Made by a program: the position numbers and the translations under genes. From positions 17,640 to 81,639 of the forward strand of contig NW_026733235.1 in assembly GCF_028476545.1 (NCBI RefSeq): DNA of 64,000 nucleotides, read 5' to 3'. This DNA is from Physella acuta. Its lineage: Eukaryota > Mollusca > Gastropoda > Physidae. Under the pieces are notes generated by a model. It was not told the DNA's origin. It did no database searches and saw nothing but the letters and a program-made list of their open reading frames with translations. Below are positions 11,536-26,519 of this stretch, in pieces (within the stretch, counting starts at the first letter, position 1; the number at the start of each line of letters is the position of its first letter).

Positions 11536-13594
11536 ATGGCGTGGCGATTAAATGTTATTTTAATGGGGTTTTGGCTTTTTCTAACGACCAAGACAGGTAC
11601 GTCGCTTAGTATTACTAACAACTTATTAGGATTTTCTATTTAAATTGTCTTCTACGTGTATTTTCATTGTAGACCATAGTTATAAATTTTAGAATATTTT
11701 CAGTGTAGCCCATAGTTATACATTTTAGTGTATTCCTGTTGGGGCCAAGACAACCCTCGGCCCAGACGTTGAAATAACGATTGTGTTTATGATTATGATA
11801 AATATAACATGTAATATAATCTGTGACTTGTACCATATTTGTATTATATCTATGGTGTTTCTGAAGGTGGTGTGAGTGATGGGGCGAGGGGTGGGGGAGG
11901 GGGGGTGGGGTGCCGGAGGTTTAATAGACGACACCCGTTATTGTAAAGTAAAGTTGCCCTTAAAACCTGACGTGGCAAGCGAAGTGAATTTACCTGTTTC
12001 ATTGACCTCGGAATTTGAAGGAAACCATTATTATAAGCAGTGTAATAATTTAAATGTGAGTTCATTAGAGATGTCGCATTAGCAGGGGTGTAGTGACCAC
12101 CTCCCGGCGCCCGGGCACAAACTTGCAATTTGGCGCCCCCCATATATTTTTTTATATTTATAATTCAAAATAGCAGCTAAAACGAGCTTATTTTGGAGCC
12201 CCTAGAATCGGTACCCGGGGACATGTCCCCCCCCCCCCCGCCCCCGCCCCGCGTCTCTACGCCTCTGCGCATTAGTTCCCACTTATCTTTATATCGATGA
12301 AGTGTTAATGAATTAACATTTTCCTAGATTTTGTGCACATATTATACAAAACGAAGGGGTATGAGGGTGGTTTATTTCTTTAGTATATAACGGCAGTGGC
12401 GTAGCGAGGTCGGGTGTCACCCGGTGCGGCTCTTAATGGTGTCACCCCCCAGAGGCGTAGCGATCCTTCCCGGGGACAAACTTTCAAGTTTTCGATTAGC
12501 ACCCCCCCCCCCCTCAAACTTTCGATTTGCACCCCCCTATAGTTTTTTCTATATATTTTTCTATTTTTTGCCCCCCTCTCAGAAGAAAGTCTACCGCCCC
12601 CCTCCCCCCCCCGAACGAAATGGAATTTATATAGAAAATATATACTTTTACAAGTGTCCGCCCCCCCCCCACCCCACCGGAGAAAAATCTCGAAGAAGCA
12701 CTGTTTAGACTCTTTTTCCTACAAAATTTTAGAATTGCCTATTGTTTCTAATGTGATGAATCATGTTGTTAAAATTAGGGAAGAAAAATATTTAATTAAT
12801 TAAATTTAATCAATTAATAAATTAATTAATGTAATAAAAAACGATGCTGAAGTTAGTTATTGATTTTAAAATAAATGTTATAAATCATAAATGTGAAGCT
12901 GGAGATTGAAAATGCCCCAGTAAAAAAAAAACCCAAATATTTTATGCACGATCTTTTATTTCTAATAGTCATTTTCCCACCCTCCCTGTCCCCAGAGTTT
13001 CGGCGGAGCCCCCCCCCCCCCCCCCCCCCCCGCGAAGAAAGTCTACCGCCCCCCGCCCCCGAACGGGATGGATTTTATATAGTAAACACACTTTTACTAG
13101 TGTCCGCACCCCGTCCCCGAAAATTTCAAGTCTGGAAGAAACACTGCCTGCCCCTCTCCCCTTCTCCTGAAACTTTAAGTAACTCAAAATTAATTTTATA
13201 ATCACGTTTTCAGGCGTACTCTGCAATTCCATGACGTTACCAGACTTGCAAAGTACAGTCTGCCCACCTAAAACTTACGTCTGCGTGTTCGACGGAAGTT
13301 GTTGCAGCGCCGAAACCCAGTTCTGTGACCGGCAGATTCAAACCTGCAATGACGTGTTTCCCGCAGGCGCAGATACTCTACAGCTCTGCTGCGCCGAGGT
13401 TCTAAATACATCATCCACTGAAGGACGACTTAACGCTTGTCATTTTATATACGGGATGTCATTGGTGGACCAATGCAGGGGTAGGTCAATATTTAAATGA
13501 AGTGAATTGAAAGCAATATTTGTATTTTTAATCACGATTTAAAAAGCTAAACTGGCCCATTACATCATCATTATCAGAGTATGATCTCTCAACG

Positions 13595-13655
<61 letters not shown>

Positions 13656-14712
13656 TATTTTAAAAGGTCTAGTAAATCTGAGATGTTTTGCTAATTCAAC
13701 CTCTTTTGTCTTCAGGCAAGAAAGAAAATTCCTGTGTGTCAAGCGACATCTCGCCCATATTGATAGCTGTGTGTGTAGTGGCAGCCGTCTTTTTTTGCCT
13801 AATCATAGCGTTAGTAGTTGGTTGTCTGTCATTTAGAAGGAAAGCCAATCGGAGAAGGAATAATCTTGTGGAAGAGGGAAAACACCCCATCATGGCTAAA
13901 GGTAAATTATCAAAATACATTTTATGATTATAAAGATAATTGGGATTATATGAAAACAGCGGGGGGTTGCAGTTTGGTTAGGTAATATATGTTATATTTG
14001 GCTTTTAGGTAGTCCATAAATGACGTCACATTCTTATGGTGGATGGGGGGGGGGTGGGTGGAGAGGGATTCGTAATTTTGTGACGATGTGTGATGAGGGG
14101 AGGGGGGGGGGGGGTCAGATTGTTTGAAGTCACGCTTTTGCATTTTAACCCAAAAAGTAATGTTAAAAACTGTATTTTAGCCGTTATTTCGCATTTTTGA
14201 AAACTATTTTTGTTAATTTTAATAGAAGTTGATTGATATCTTGACCGAGCTTACTGCGAAAACATTTTTCTATCAAATTAAAAATATTAAATTGTCATGG
14301 AGAGGGGTGACGTCAGTAATTTATAAGATGTAGGGGGGCGGCTAGATTTGTTGTATAATATGTGCGAGTGTGGTTACGGTCTATGAAAATGTTATATAAT
14401 GATACATGCGTGAAGTGTTGAGCCAAAATAACATAACGCAAACTTCTGTCTACGATAGTACCGTATGAGGGGGTGGACAATGAAGAAGACGTGACTGCCC
14501 AAATCATCAAGGACGCTAACTCACTAGGCGGCAGCACACGTTCAGGAGAAAGTAACTCCAGCGATGATGTTTCTCTGGCCAGCAGTTCCGGCACTGAGAG
14601 TCAGGTAGAAGACAGTTCCCAGCAGTTTCCTCGGATCATCAATGCGTCCAACAACAATGAAAGTTCTGCTCTTGTAATAACGGGGAAACCTTATACAAAC
14701 CCTCTTACGTAG
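11536..14712 (+). CDS. 10-Cys single-pass membrane protein, paralogue 2 (four exons, 255 aa)
   Basis: Exons 11536-11596, 13214-13480, 13716-13901 and 14459-14712 join in frame with all introns in phase 1. Exon 1 encodes a signal peptide (MAWRLNVILMGFWLFLTT). Exon 2 has the same ten cysteines as its neighbours (C-x6-C-x5-CC-x6-C-x6-C-x13-CC-x15-C-x11-C), shares an MTLxDxQ opening, FDGSCC and QFCD, and has a sequon (NTS) at the equivalent place after the second CC. Exon 3 encodes a helix (ISPILIAVCVVAAVFFCLII...) and a basic anchor (RRKANRRRNN). Exon 4 is an acidic, Ser/Asn-rich cytoplasmic tail. The ectodomain is far more conserved than the tail. Intron 1 holds several MITEs and intron 2 a TA microsatellite. 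Family not recognised; cell-surface receptor or ligand is an inference. Confidence 0.88.
12083..12267. mobile_element. hAT-type MITE (family B)
   Basis: Ends CAGGGGTGTAGTGACC and CTCTACGCCTCTG (inverted), flanked by a perfect 8-bp target duplication CGCATTAG (12075-12082 and 12268-12275). It contains the GGCGCCCGGGCACAAACTTG block and poly-C runs typical of the family. Confidence 0.88.
12393..12706. mobile_element. Composite of truncated MITEs (families A and B)
   Basis: It opens with CAGTGGCGTAGCGAGG (12393), then a family B left end CAGAGGCGTAGCGATCC (~12452), and runs into the family A core (GAACGAAATGGAATTTATAT, ~12613) ending CGAAGAAGCACTG. This is consistent with nested or fused insertions. 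Exact junctions are unclear. Confidence 0.6.
12993..13146. mobile_element. hAT-type MITE (family A)
   Basis: It starts CAGAGTTTC and ends GTCTGGAAGAAACACTG. Flanks CCTGTCCC and CCTGCCCC match at 7 of 8 bases. It sits about 67 bp before the ectodomain exon of paralogue 2. Confidence 0.8.
13598..13651. repeat. (TA)n microsatellite
   Basis: An uninterrupted TA dinucleotide run in intron 2 of paralogue 2. Confidence 0.95.
14007..14325. mobile_element. GTCCATAAATGACGTCAC-type MITE (family D)
   Basis: It opens AGGTAGTCCATAAATGACGT and ends near GGGGTGACGTCAGTAA. The interior shares TTTTGTGACGATGTGTGATG and TTTTAGCCGTTATTTCGC with the copy at 25468-25900. It lies in intron 3 of paralogue 2. Confidence 0.55.
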
Positions 14713-14759
14713 AGACTTCGCAAGTAGATCTACATACTTGCAAAGTACATACTACATTT

Positions 14760-14990
14760 GTTGGATAGTAGAACATACGACTGCTAACCCGAGTTCGAAT
14801 CCCGGGTTCGTCCCAGTCAAATGTCACTGAGTCCACCCAGCTCTGATGGGTACCTGACTCACGTTAGGGAAAGTAAAGGCAGCTGGGCATAGTGCTGACC
14901 ACACTATCCCTTCATATGCCGAGTTCACTAAAACAGATGAACTCTAGTTCACCTGCCCCGGCCGACCGTCAGTGTACTCGAAGGGTACTT
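14760..14990 (+). mobile_element. tRNA-derived SINE
   Basis: A B box (GAGTTCGAATCCCGGG) is followed by a body CAGCTCTGATGGGTACCTGA, GGCAGCTGGGCATAGTGCTG and GACCACACTATCCCTTCATA. The body recurs at 31010-31240 and, reversed, at 36005-36120 and 37755-37905, which defines a dispersed family. Confidence 0.75.
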
Positions 14991-15039
14991 TACTTTTTTT
15001 AAAATTATTCATAACAATGACGACAGTCCGAATTCCGTA

Positions 15040-15260
15040 TATTTTATTAATCGTGATAATGACGATGGTCTGAACTCCATAATAATCTCTATTCAATTAT
15101 TCGTGATAATTCCATAATAATCTCTATTTAATAATTTGTGTTAATTCTATTAAAGTCTCTATTTAATTATTCGTGATAATTCCATAATATTCTCTATTTA
15201 ATCATTCGTGATAATTCCATAATAGTCTCTAGACGTCTATATAATTATTCGTATTAATGA
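15040..15260. repeat. ~38-bp AT-rich tandem repeat, ~6 copies
   Basis: Unit resembling ATTATTCGTGATAATTCCAT then AATAATCTCTATTTA; copies are diverged. Confidence 0.75.
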
Positions 15261-17168
15261 CGTCTTTCATAAAACCAATACACAACAAAGTCGACATTAA
15301 GAATAGATCCGATGCCAAAACGACGTCAAAATATGGTATTATGTCTAAATATTTTTTTACCAAAATAAAATTGTACATATTTTTTTCTATGAAAGTGTTT
15401 AGACATTGTATTTGTGTTAATGTATAAGATATGTTTAGACTAGAAACGTGTTGCCCACTTATCGATCTGTTCTGGTCTTTTGGCTGTCAGTCAGCCCCTT
15501 TTTGTAGACATGTATCGGATTTTTGAGATGGATGTTCCATGCCATGTAACCATTGAACACGGAAACTTGTGTAATGGTTTCCCGAGTTCCTTTTATTCTT
15601 ATGTTGTTTTTTTTTTTAATTTACATTTTTATTCTTTCTTACTACAGCTCATGTAGCTTTTTTTTTTCTCTAAGCACCACTGTGTGTTAGTTACTGTTGA
15701 ACAATTTTTTTTCTCTAAGCACCAATGTGTGTTAGTTACTGTTAAACAATCACTGCTACAGTAGAAGGTTTTTTTATTTTTTTTATTTATTTTTTTTTTT
15801 ATTTTACAAAACCATTAATCTATCAGTATCAAGGTACCAAAAAACTATATTGTTTTTTTTTCTGTCGGATTTTGGGTCTCCATTAAAAGGCCTGGTGTAA
15901 ATGTAAAAAGAATAATTATTTCACTGGAAGTTGATTGTTTTAATAAATATTTAAACTGGAAGCTGTTTGTTTTGAAATTGTATTTAACATTTTTGTTTCC
16001 AACACACGGCACAAAGGCCTAAATAGGATTAAGGAGAAAAAAACCCAATGAAATACACTTAAAAAATGCAAACTAGCCCACACGCTATCAATGCACAAAT
16101 AACAAAGTTGTTAACAAAAAAAAAGCATAGTGTGTTGGAGACCATTTTACCGGCGTTGATGTGATTATTAATATAAACAAAAACAAAATCGTTAAAGTTA
16201 AACTTTACTGAAAGAAATTAAATTGACGTCACACATTGTCACCAAAAGCCAGCTCCACCCTCCTCCCCCCACACACACAACCTTAAAAAAATGTTTCGAT
16301 TAAAAATAATTCTGTAAACACGTCAAAGAATTATGAGAAAATATTGGATAATCCCGATTAATAACAAGGTTATTCCCCTGTGTTCTTTTTTTAACCATTT
16401 CCAGAGTATTCCATTGACCCACCCTTGTGGCGTGACGATGATTCAGCCTTTTCATGCCGCCCACACTTTCTTTCTTAAACTGCCTAGATCTAGTTCCAAC
16501 CAAACCAATACATTATACAACATAACACCTAGTAGACATTTATCATTCAAGTATATAGATCTGTGTATGTACATATAGCAATAACTCCATATTCAATAAC
16601 ATAAATAAGTGCTGCCTTACTCACTACTATTATTATCGGATCATATCTATCACCCCCTACCCTTACCAATCGCTGCACCATCGTCTATCTTAAGTTTACT
16701 ATTCCGTAGACCTCATAAACATTTTAAACAACACAGCTCAGTTATGTCAAGTAGTGGTTTTTAAAATATTTAAATAGCGATTGATCTTTTTTGTCTCATC
16801 TCTAATTATGATCTAATGAAATTATTCGGTTAATTACTGACATCACAACTCTTACAACTGAGTAAGTTGTATCTACTTAAAAATTGCATGATATTTTTAT
16901 TGTGGTGACTGACATGCAATATGCAGCGGAAATCTCCGATTACGTAGACCTGAAAGGTGTAAAATTAGTGTTATTGTTTGTTTGTTTGTGTCTATACGTG
17001 AAAGTTTGGCAGGACTCTCCCTCAGGTAAAACCATTACGTGGCGTGTTCCTTTATTTAGATCTAGATCTATGTCTACGTCTTATCACGAGCTTATCACGA
17101 GCTCATAATTGTTACCGTTAGCTGAATGAATAAGACGTGCTTTGATAATAAATTTTAATTTTTAAAAA

Positions 17169-20472
<3,304 letters not shown>

Positions 20473-20555
20473 CATAATGAAGGGCTTTAGATCATTTTTG
20501 GGGCTTGGTGAATAGAGTACTTTGGCTACAAAAGATAGATAAAACTCATTTGAAC

Positions 20556-20992
20556 AGGGCCGTCCATAAGTGATATCGCAATAGGGCTGGTAAGTAGGTC
20601 ACCAACCAGTTATATGGCTCATGCAGGTTTTATTGAGCCGTAGAACTTGTTGGTGACCTACTTACCAGCCCTATTACAACCGATTTATTCTCCCCATTCC
20701 ACATAGGTACACGTTACCACAAAGATAATACTACTCCCCCTCCTCACCCTCTCTCAACACGAAATGACGTTACCAAATTTTGCCCAAGATTCAAATACCC
20801 AAAACCAACAAAAAGTCAAGTTATTTTATTATAGTGATTAAAATTTTCGCAGGCTGCCCGCTGGGTTTTAAATCAATATTTTTTAAGCGAGAGACGATCG
20901 GCTTTAAAATAATAAGATGTAGGTTTGATAGTCCCAAATATCCGCCCCCCCCCCCCCCATAGGAGTGTGATGCCATTTATGGACGACCCCTT
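20556..20992. mobile_element. Family D MITE interrupted by a small foldback
   Basis: Left end GGGCCGTCCATAAGTGA and right end GTGTGATGCCATTTATGGAC followed by GACCCC form imperfect inverted termini. A perfect foldback (20579-20675) sits just inside the left end. Confidence 0.5.
20579..20675. mobile_element. 97-bp foldback element
   Basis: A 26-bp perfect inverted repeat: AATAGGGCTGGTAAGTAGGT then CACCAA at 20579, and its complement at 20650-20675, with a ~45-bp loop. No target duplication identified. Confidence 0.75.
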
Positions 20993-21664
20993 CACTGAAA
21001 ATTGTAACTTTACCACTCATTTGTATCATTATAAAAAATGAACACCAGAGAATTTTATAAAAACCTGACAAATGAATTTCGACCTTTCGCACTCGTCTCA
21101 TTGAACATAGAAACAAGTTTTTAAAACCCCAACCTCATTCGAATTTTAGCTGAGATAAGATCAGTAGATTCGCCTGCTACTTCTTATTTCAAGCTAATTC
21201 GAGTTTTGTTGGGTTTTTTAAAAAAAATGTTTCCATTGTTCCTTCTGACGAAAACGAAAGGTCGAATCGTCATTTTTTTCAATTTGTTTCTTTTTGGGGT
21301 TTTATGAGATAGTGTGATGCCATTTATGGACGACCCCCTCACTGAAAATTGCAACTTTACCACTCATTTGGATCATTATTAAAAAAATGAACAGCAGAGA
21401 ATTTTATAAAAACCTGACAAATGAATTTCGACCTTTCGCACTCGTCTCATTGAACATAGAAACAAGTTTTTTTAAAACCTCAACCTCATTCGAATTTTAG
21501 CTTAGATAAGATCAGTAGATTCTCTTGCTACTTCTTCTCATTTCAAGCTAATTCGAGTTGTGTTTTTTTTTTAAAAAAAATGTTTCTATAGTTCCTTCTG
21601 ACGAAAACGAAAGGTCGAATCGTCATTTTTTTCAATTTATTTCTTTTTGGGGTTTTATGAGATA
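20964..21664. repeat. 347-bp tandem duplication
   Basis: GTGTGATGCCATTTATGGAC recurs 347 bp later, and the whole interval through TTTTGGGGTTTTATGAGATA is repeated with few differences. The duplicated block includes the family D right end. Confidence 0.9.
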
Positions 21665-21795
21665 CTTTGTTCATAAATTTCGACATTGCCTAAAACTCAA
21701 TGCATAAAATCGGTCTACGTAACAATGACAACTTTCAAATTTTTCAATTTTGACATTGATCAATAGGCTAACGTAGTAAAAGACGTATTCGAGAG

Positions 21796-22360
21796 TTAAG
21801 GGGGTAGGCTCCGGTAAAAGAACAAAACACTTTTTAAATACTAGAGAACAATTTTTTCTCTACGGTTTTTTTTTAAAGGTACATCCGCATATATTTCCAT
21901 TAAAAAACTGGTGGGAAAATTTGGTAACCAGGACAAATGCGGCCATCTTGACAAATTGACTTATTCGTAGGATTTCCACCATTCATAAAGTATTATTTTT
22001 TGAACCCAATAAAGAATGAATTCATAATCTTCTACCATATTTTGGAGTACTCAGCTAAAAATTGTAGGTGTAGTTCTTCAAACTAATTTTAAGGGAATTT
22101 TGGGGTCTTAAATTTAATGTTGTTTGTTGGGCCCATTCTTTGTTGGTCTCAAAATATAATACTTTATGAATGGTGGAAATCATACGAATACGTTAATTTT
22201 TCAAGATGGCCGCCGTTGTCATGGTTACCAAAATTTTCCCGCCAATTTTTAAAAATAGAAACACATGCGGATGTATCTTTAAAAAGCTGTAAAGAAAAAA
22301 TAGTTTGTTCGCTAGTATTTTTTTTTTTAATTTTTTTTTTTTTGGAGCCTAACCCCTTAA
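21796..22360. mobile_element. MITE with ~200-bp terminal inverted repeats and TTAA duplication
   Basis: It begins TTAAGGGGGTAGGCTCC and ends GGAGCCTAACCCCTTAA. Long arms pair: ACATCCGCAT with ATGCGGATGT, TTTCCACCATTCATAAAGTA with its complement. The TTAA duplication fits PiggyBac- or Kolobok-type transposition; which one is open. No coding sequence. Confidence 0.85.
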
Positions 22361-23310
22361 AGTAGAAAGATAAAACCCTCGATACGTCAGGCAATGTATT
22401 ATCAATGACATATCTACGTTTTCACCATCAGTACCGCAATATTTGAAAAAAAAATCCTTTTTGTTCAACTTCTACATTCTTCTTCTCATGCCATTTTATA
22501 TCATCTTCCTGTAATTAGACTTCCCAACTGATCAGTACTGATCTCAAGCTAAGCCAATGAAGATATCTCCCCCCCCCCCCCCCTTTTTTTTTTCCATTAC
22601 ATTAATATTGCATGAAGTTTTTTTTTTTTTAAAGAATGTGTTTATGAAGTCTGGTTTTAGTGCACTTTAATAATGTTTTTTCTTTTATTTTTATTGCTTT
22701 AGCCCTTAACTTAGTTAACAAAATGCCTTTAAAATGTCTACGTATAATTCAAGTTTACGGATAGGAAAAAGAATTAGAACATTCTTGTATTCTGGTACAA
22801 AATTACAGTAAAATTAGTTAAATGAATAAAACAAAAAGTTGTAAAGCTTCAGATTTGTCAAAATGTTTTGTTGTTGTTTTTTTCATTATACTTTTTTAAC
22901 AAAAATTGAATAAAAAATATCAACGAAACTTCAACAAAATAAACCAAAACGTCAAAAAAAAAAAAAAAACCTACGCAGACTAATCAAACACATAACGAAG
23001 ATATATGGCCATGCCTTATTTCAATAAAGCGGAACCTGTTCAATGTTAATTATCAAGTACTGGATGCCCACCATTATCAACAAATTAATTTAAGCAAAAC
23101 TAAGTAATATTATTATTAACTTGTATAAAGAGATACACACCAGCACTAGCTTTGCTTGTATGGAAAAATCGGAGACAAGCGGGGCGTATATTTTCTACTT
23201 AAATTTGGTATTTTTTCCTTGTTGGTCTAGGCGAGTTGCCTGTTCGTAGCACATACAGACACAATTTATGTTATCCTAATAACCGACGGGTCTGATTGTT
23301 TCAAGATTGC
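22361..23310. other. AT-rich intergenic DNA
   Basis: Poly-C/T and poly-A runs and AT-rich sequence; I see no gene or defined element. Confidence 0.5.
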
Positions 23311-23315
23311 AGGAT

Positions 23316-23650
23316 CTCAGTGGTGTCAACATGATCTCAGTGGTGTCACCATGATCTCAGTGGTGTCACTATGATCTCAGTTGTGTCACCATGATCTCAG
23401 TGGTGTCACCATGATCTCAGTAGTGTCACCATGATCTCAGTGGTGTCACCATGATCTCAGTTGTGTCACCATAATCTCAGTGGTGTCACCATGATCTCAG
23501 TGGTGTCATTGTGATCTCAGTGGTGTCGTCATGATCTCAGTGGTGCCATCATGATCTCAGTGGTGTCACTATGATCTCAGTTGTGTCACCATGATTTCGG
23601 TGGTGTCACTTTGATCTCAGTGGTGTCATCATAATCTAAGTGGTGTTACT
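23316..23650. repeat. 20-bp minisatellite, ~17 copies
   Basis: Unit ATGATCTCAGTGGTGTCACC with scattered substitutions. Just beyond (23660-23900) are further GGTGTCACC-rich stretches and a poly-C run, possibly a worn MITE. Confidence 0.93.
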
Positions 23651-24296
23651 AGGTCGATCGATTGACACCCGGTGTGGTAACTCAGGGTGTCACCCACAGC
23701 TCTGCCAATGATGTACTAAAGCTACAGTCGGTTTGGTGTCCCCCCCCCCTCCAGAAGGTGTCACCTTGTGCCTAATGATGTTTGTAACTTCTATTAGCTA
23801 TTGACCTAACTATCTGAAAAAAAGCTGACTTTCTGATTAAAATTTCCTTTTATTTGTGTCGTCTGGGTGTCAGCCCCTTTGAATGGTGTCAACCTTGCAC
23901 ACCTGCCCCTACCTGCTGTATGATCTTTATGGCATTTCGTAGCATGTCTCTATGAAAACTATCGGCGTTATGCTGTACCCAGATGGGCAGCAAACGAACT
24001 AGAAATAGTTACATACAAGCCTTGTCTTTGAAAAATTAAACCTTATACACATACTATAAAAAGAGAAGGGTTTCTTATGGAGGTTGTTTTTTGTGTGTTA
24101 TTGTTGTTGTTGGTGGTGGTGTCGTTGTTTTTGTGGTTGTAACTCACATAAAAAATTAAATTAAAAACATTACTTGTTCCATAGAAACCCAGCTCAGGGG
24201 GAAATATCCTCAAAATTTGCATCCCACTAATTTGAATCAGAGTAGTCGCCTCTTGAAATAATAAAACGAAAAGAAATTGACTTAATTAAACTGTTC

Positions 24297-24935
24297 GAGG
24301 AGTCGTCCATAATACTCATAATACGATAGAGATAGTGGTGATGGTGATGGGAGGGGTTTTGATTTTTGTGGTAATGGATAACGAGGAGTCATGTGACGTC
24401 ACACTTCTGTATTTTCAAAGTTCATTTTGAAACTGAAATTTAGCAGCTATTTCGTCATTTTAAACTATTTTTTTTGTAGCAACAATAACATTGATCAGTA
24501 GCCGATACCTAATGTAGACCTAGCTCAGTAAATATTTAAAAAAATAAATCGCTTTATGGAAAGCAAAAATCGCAATCGAAGAGTGGGAGATTGGGGGTGT
24601 AGCAGAGGCGTAGCGACCCTTCCCGGCGCCCGGGGACATACTTTCAATTTGGTGCCCCCCTCGGGAGCAAATTTTCGATTTGCACCCCCCCCCCCTCGAA
24701 CTTTTCATTTGCACCCCCCCTCAAACTTTCGATTTGCACCCCCCCTCGAACTTTTCATTTGCACCCCCCCCCCCTCAAACTTTCGATTTGCACCCCCCTC
24801 GAACTTTTCATTTGCACCCCCCCCTCAAACTTTCAATTTGGCGCCCCCCCTAAGGTCGGCGCCCGGGGACATATGTCCCCCCCCCCGCCCCCCCCCCCCT
24901 CGCTACGCCTCTGGGGTGTAGTGACGTCATTTTAA
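24297..24935. mobile_element. Family D MITE, interrupted by a family B MITE
   Basis: Left part GAGTCGTCCATAATACTCAT and GTCATGTGACGTCACACTTC, right part GTAGTGACGTCATTTTAAAA. The interior shares AACTGAAATTTAGCAGCTAT with other copies. A family B element is inserted at 24603-24913 with its own target duplication. Confidence 0.55.
24603..24913. mobile_element. hAT-type MITE (family B), internally expanded
   Basis: CAGAGGCGTAGCGACCCTTC to TCGCTACGCCTCTG, with a perfect 8-bp duplication GGGTGTAG (24595-24602 and 24914-24921). A ~30-bp TTTCGATTTGCACCCCCC module is repeated about six times inside, so this copy is longer (311 bp) than its relatives (~190 bp). Confidence 0.92.
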
Positions 24936-25467
24936 AAGATGCTAGTAGTAGCGATGTTTGAAGAAAGTAAGGGGAGATAATCAAACTCATAAAGAAGGCC
25001 AAAACACTTCGTTAAACAGGCTAACTATTCTTTAAATGAAATATTAAACTACATTACATATAGCTAACACCTACAGCAATAAATTCTTATCGTCGAACTT
25101 AGATGAGATAATTTATTTTCCTCAAGAAGCTCTCATAATTTTTTTAGCAAAATGTTCACATTAGGGATGAGTGTCTGATTAATTCCACGACTTGTCTACA
25201 GCATGAGTTTACATCTTGACTAGCCTAGATCATATATTTTACAAGCAGTATCATTTAAATGAGATAACTGCTTAGACCAATTAATTAGCAGTTAATTAGC
25301 AGTCAAATAGTCCTTGAATCTTCAGTGGTGATATGATCGCACCAATGGAGGAATCAGTATTTCTTTCTGGCATTTTTCAAAGATATACAAAAAGATATGC
25401 ATTTTAAAAAAAAGTCATATTAGAAACTGAATTTTAGCCGTTATTTCGCGTTTTCGAAAACAGTTAA

Positions 25468-25900
25468 GGGGTCATCCATAAATGACGTCACGCTTTTTTT
25501 GGACGATTTTTACCTCCCCCTCCCCTCGGTCACACATCATCACAAAAAGCCAGACCCCCCCCCCCTTCCTAAAATGACGTCACACCTCAGCCTACAATCC
25601 CCCCCCCCCCCCTCAAAATTGCAGTTGAATTTTTTTTTTAAACATCGATATTTTTCCAAAATCTTGTCTAAACTCTGTCAAAATAGTGTATTTTAATCAA
25701 TTCCTATTACAATTTATTAAAATAGTTTTCTAAAACGCAAAATAACGTCTAAAATTCGTTTTCAAACATTGCTTTTTTAAAATGCAAAAGTGTGATGTCG
25801 CACCATCTGAACGCCCCCCCCCCTCCCCCTCATCACACACCGTCACAAAATTACGGAACCCCCCTCCCCCTACGAGTGTGACGTCATTTACGGACGACCC
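25468..25900. mobile_element. Family D MITE, best-preserved copy
   Basis: Left end GGGGTCATCCATAAATGACG and right end GTCATTTACGGACGACCCC are inverted repeats, flanked by TAA on both sides. A 3-bp TAA duplication with GG-starting ends fits PIF/Harbinger, but this assignment is tentative. Non-coding. Confidence 0.65.
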
Positions 25901-25964
25901 CTAATGTAAATTTCAATAGAAATTGATTAGTATACTCTATGTTAACCGAGCTCAGACAATATTT

Positions 25965-26132
25965 TTGACAAAAAAAAAATCGATGCTTTAAAAAATTAAA
26001 CTGCAATTTGGGGTGGGGGGTATGTTAAGGTGTGCCGTCATTTTAGGGGGTCTGGCTTTTTGTTACGATGTGTGACGAAGGGGAGGGGAAAATCGTCAAA
26101 TAAAAAAGCATGACGTTATTTATAGACGACCT
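25965..26132. mobile_element. Family D MITE, partial copy
   Basis: TTTTTGTTACGATGTGTGAC and CATGACGTTATTTATAGACG match the right half of the neighbouring copy; the left end is missing. Confidence 0.5.
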
Positions 26133-26139
26133 CTTTCGC

Positions 26140-26288
26140 CGCGTTTACACTTGCAATGCTAATTTTATCAGAACATGTATGTATAGGGTTGTGTGTGTGT
26201 GTGTGTGTGAGGGGGGGGGGGGCTATTCACTTATTGTGAAGTTTTTGTCCAGACATGTATAGTTTACACGTCGCAAGTGTAAACACGT
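26140..26288. mobile_element. Small foldback or MITE
   Basis: CGCGTTTACACTTGC near 26145 pairs with GCAAGTGTAAACACG near 26273. The interior has a (TG)n run and poly-G. No target duplication found. Confidence 0.5.
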
Positions 26289-26519
26289 CTTATATGCACC
26301 AGTGCAGGCATTTTAATTCGACATGTTAGTGCGGGCATCTTTTCTATTTAGCTTTGATTATTAAGATCCTACTTACGCCACTGAAGCACAATTCTAAAGG
26401 ATTTGAATATTTACGCCTATAATATACGCCACGTGTTACTTTAATCACCGTATCTTTTTAAATAGGCCTATAGTTTTCATTATTTTCAGTTGGTTACTTA
26501 TTTCCACTGTTTAACTGGC

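Larger units (their letters stand above)
14713..17168. other. Intergenic region between paralogues 2 and 3
   Basis: No gene supported. It holds a SINE (14760-14990), a ~38-bp AT-rich tandem repeat (15040-15260), a 49-bp direct duplication near 15655-15755 (TTCTCTAAGCACCA unit), and GACGTCACACATTGTCACC near 16225, a fragment of MITE family D. Confidence 0.6.

Noticed and set aside
12424-13232. Pro-rich and Gly-rich frames across poly-C/poly-G runs (also at 4856, 17364, 24556, 46573, 63107)
   Set aside because: They are translations of MITE homopolymer tracts on one strand or the other.
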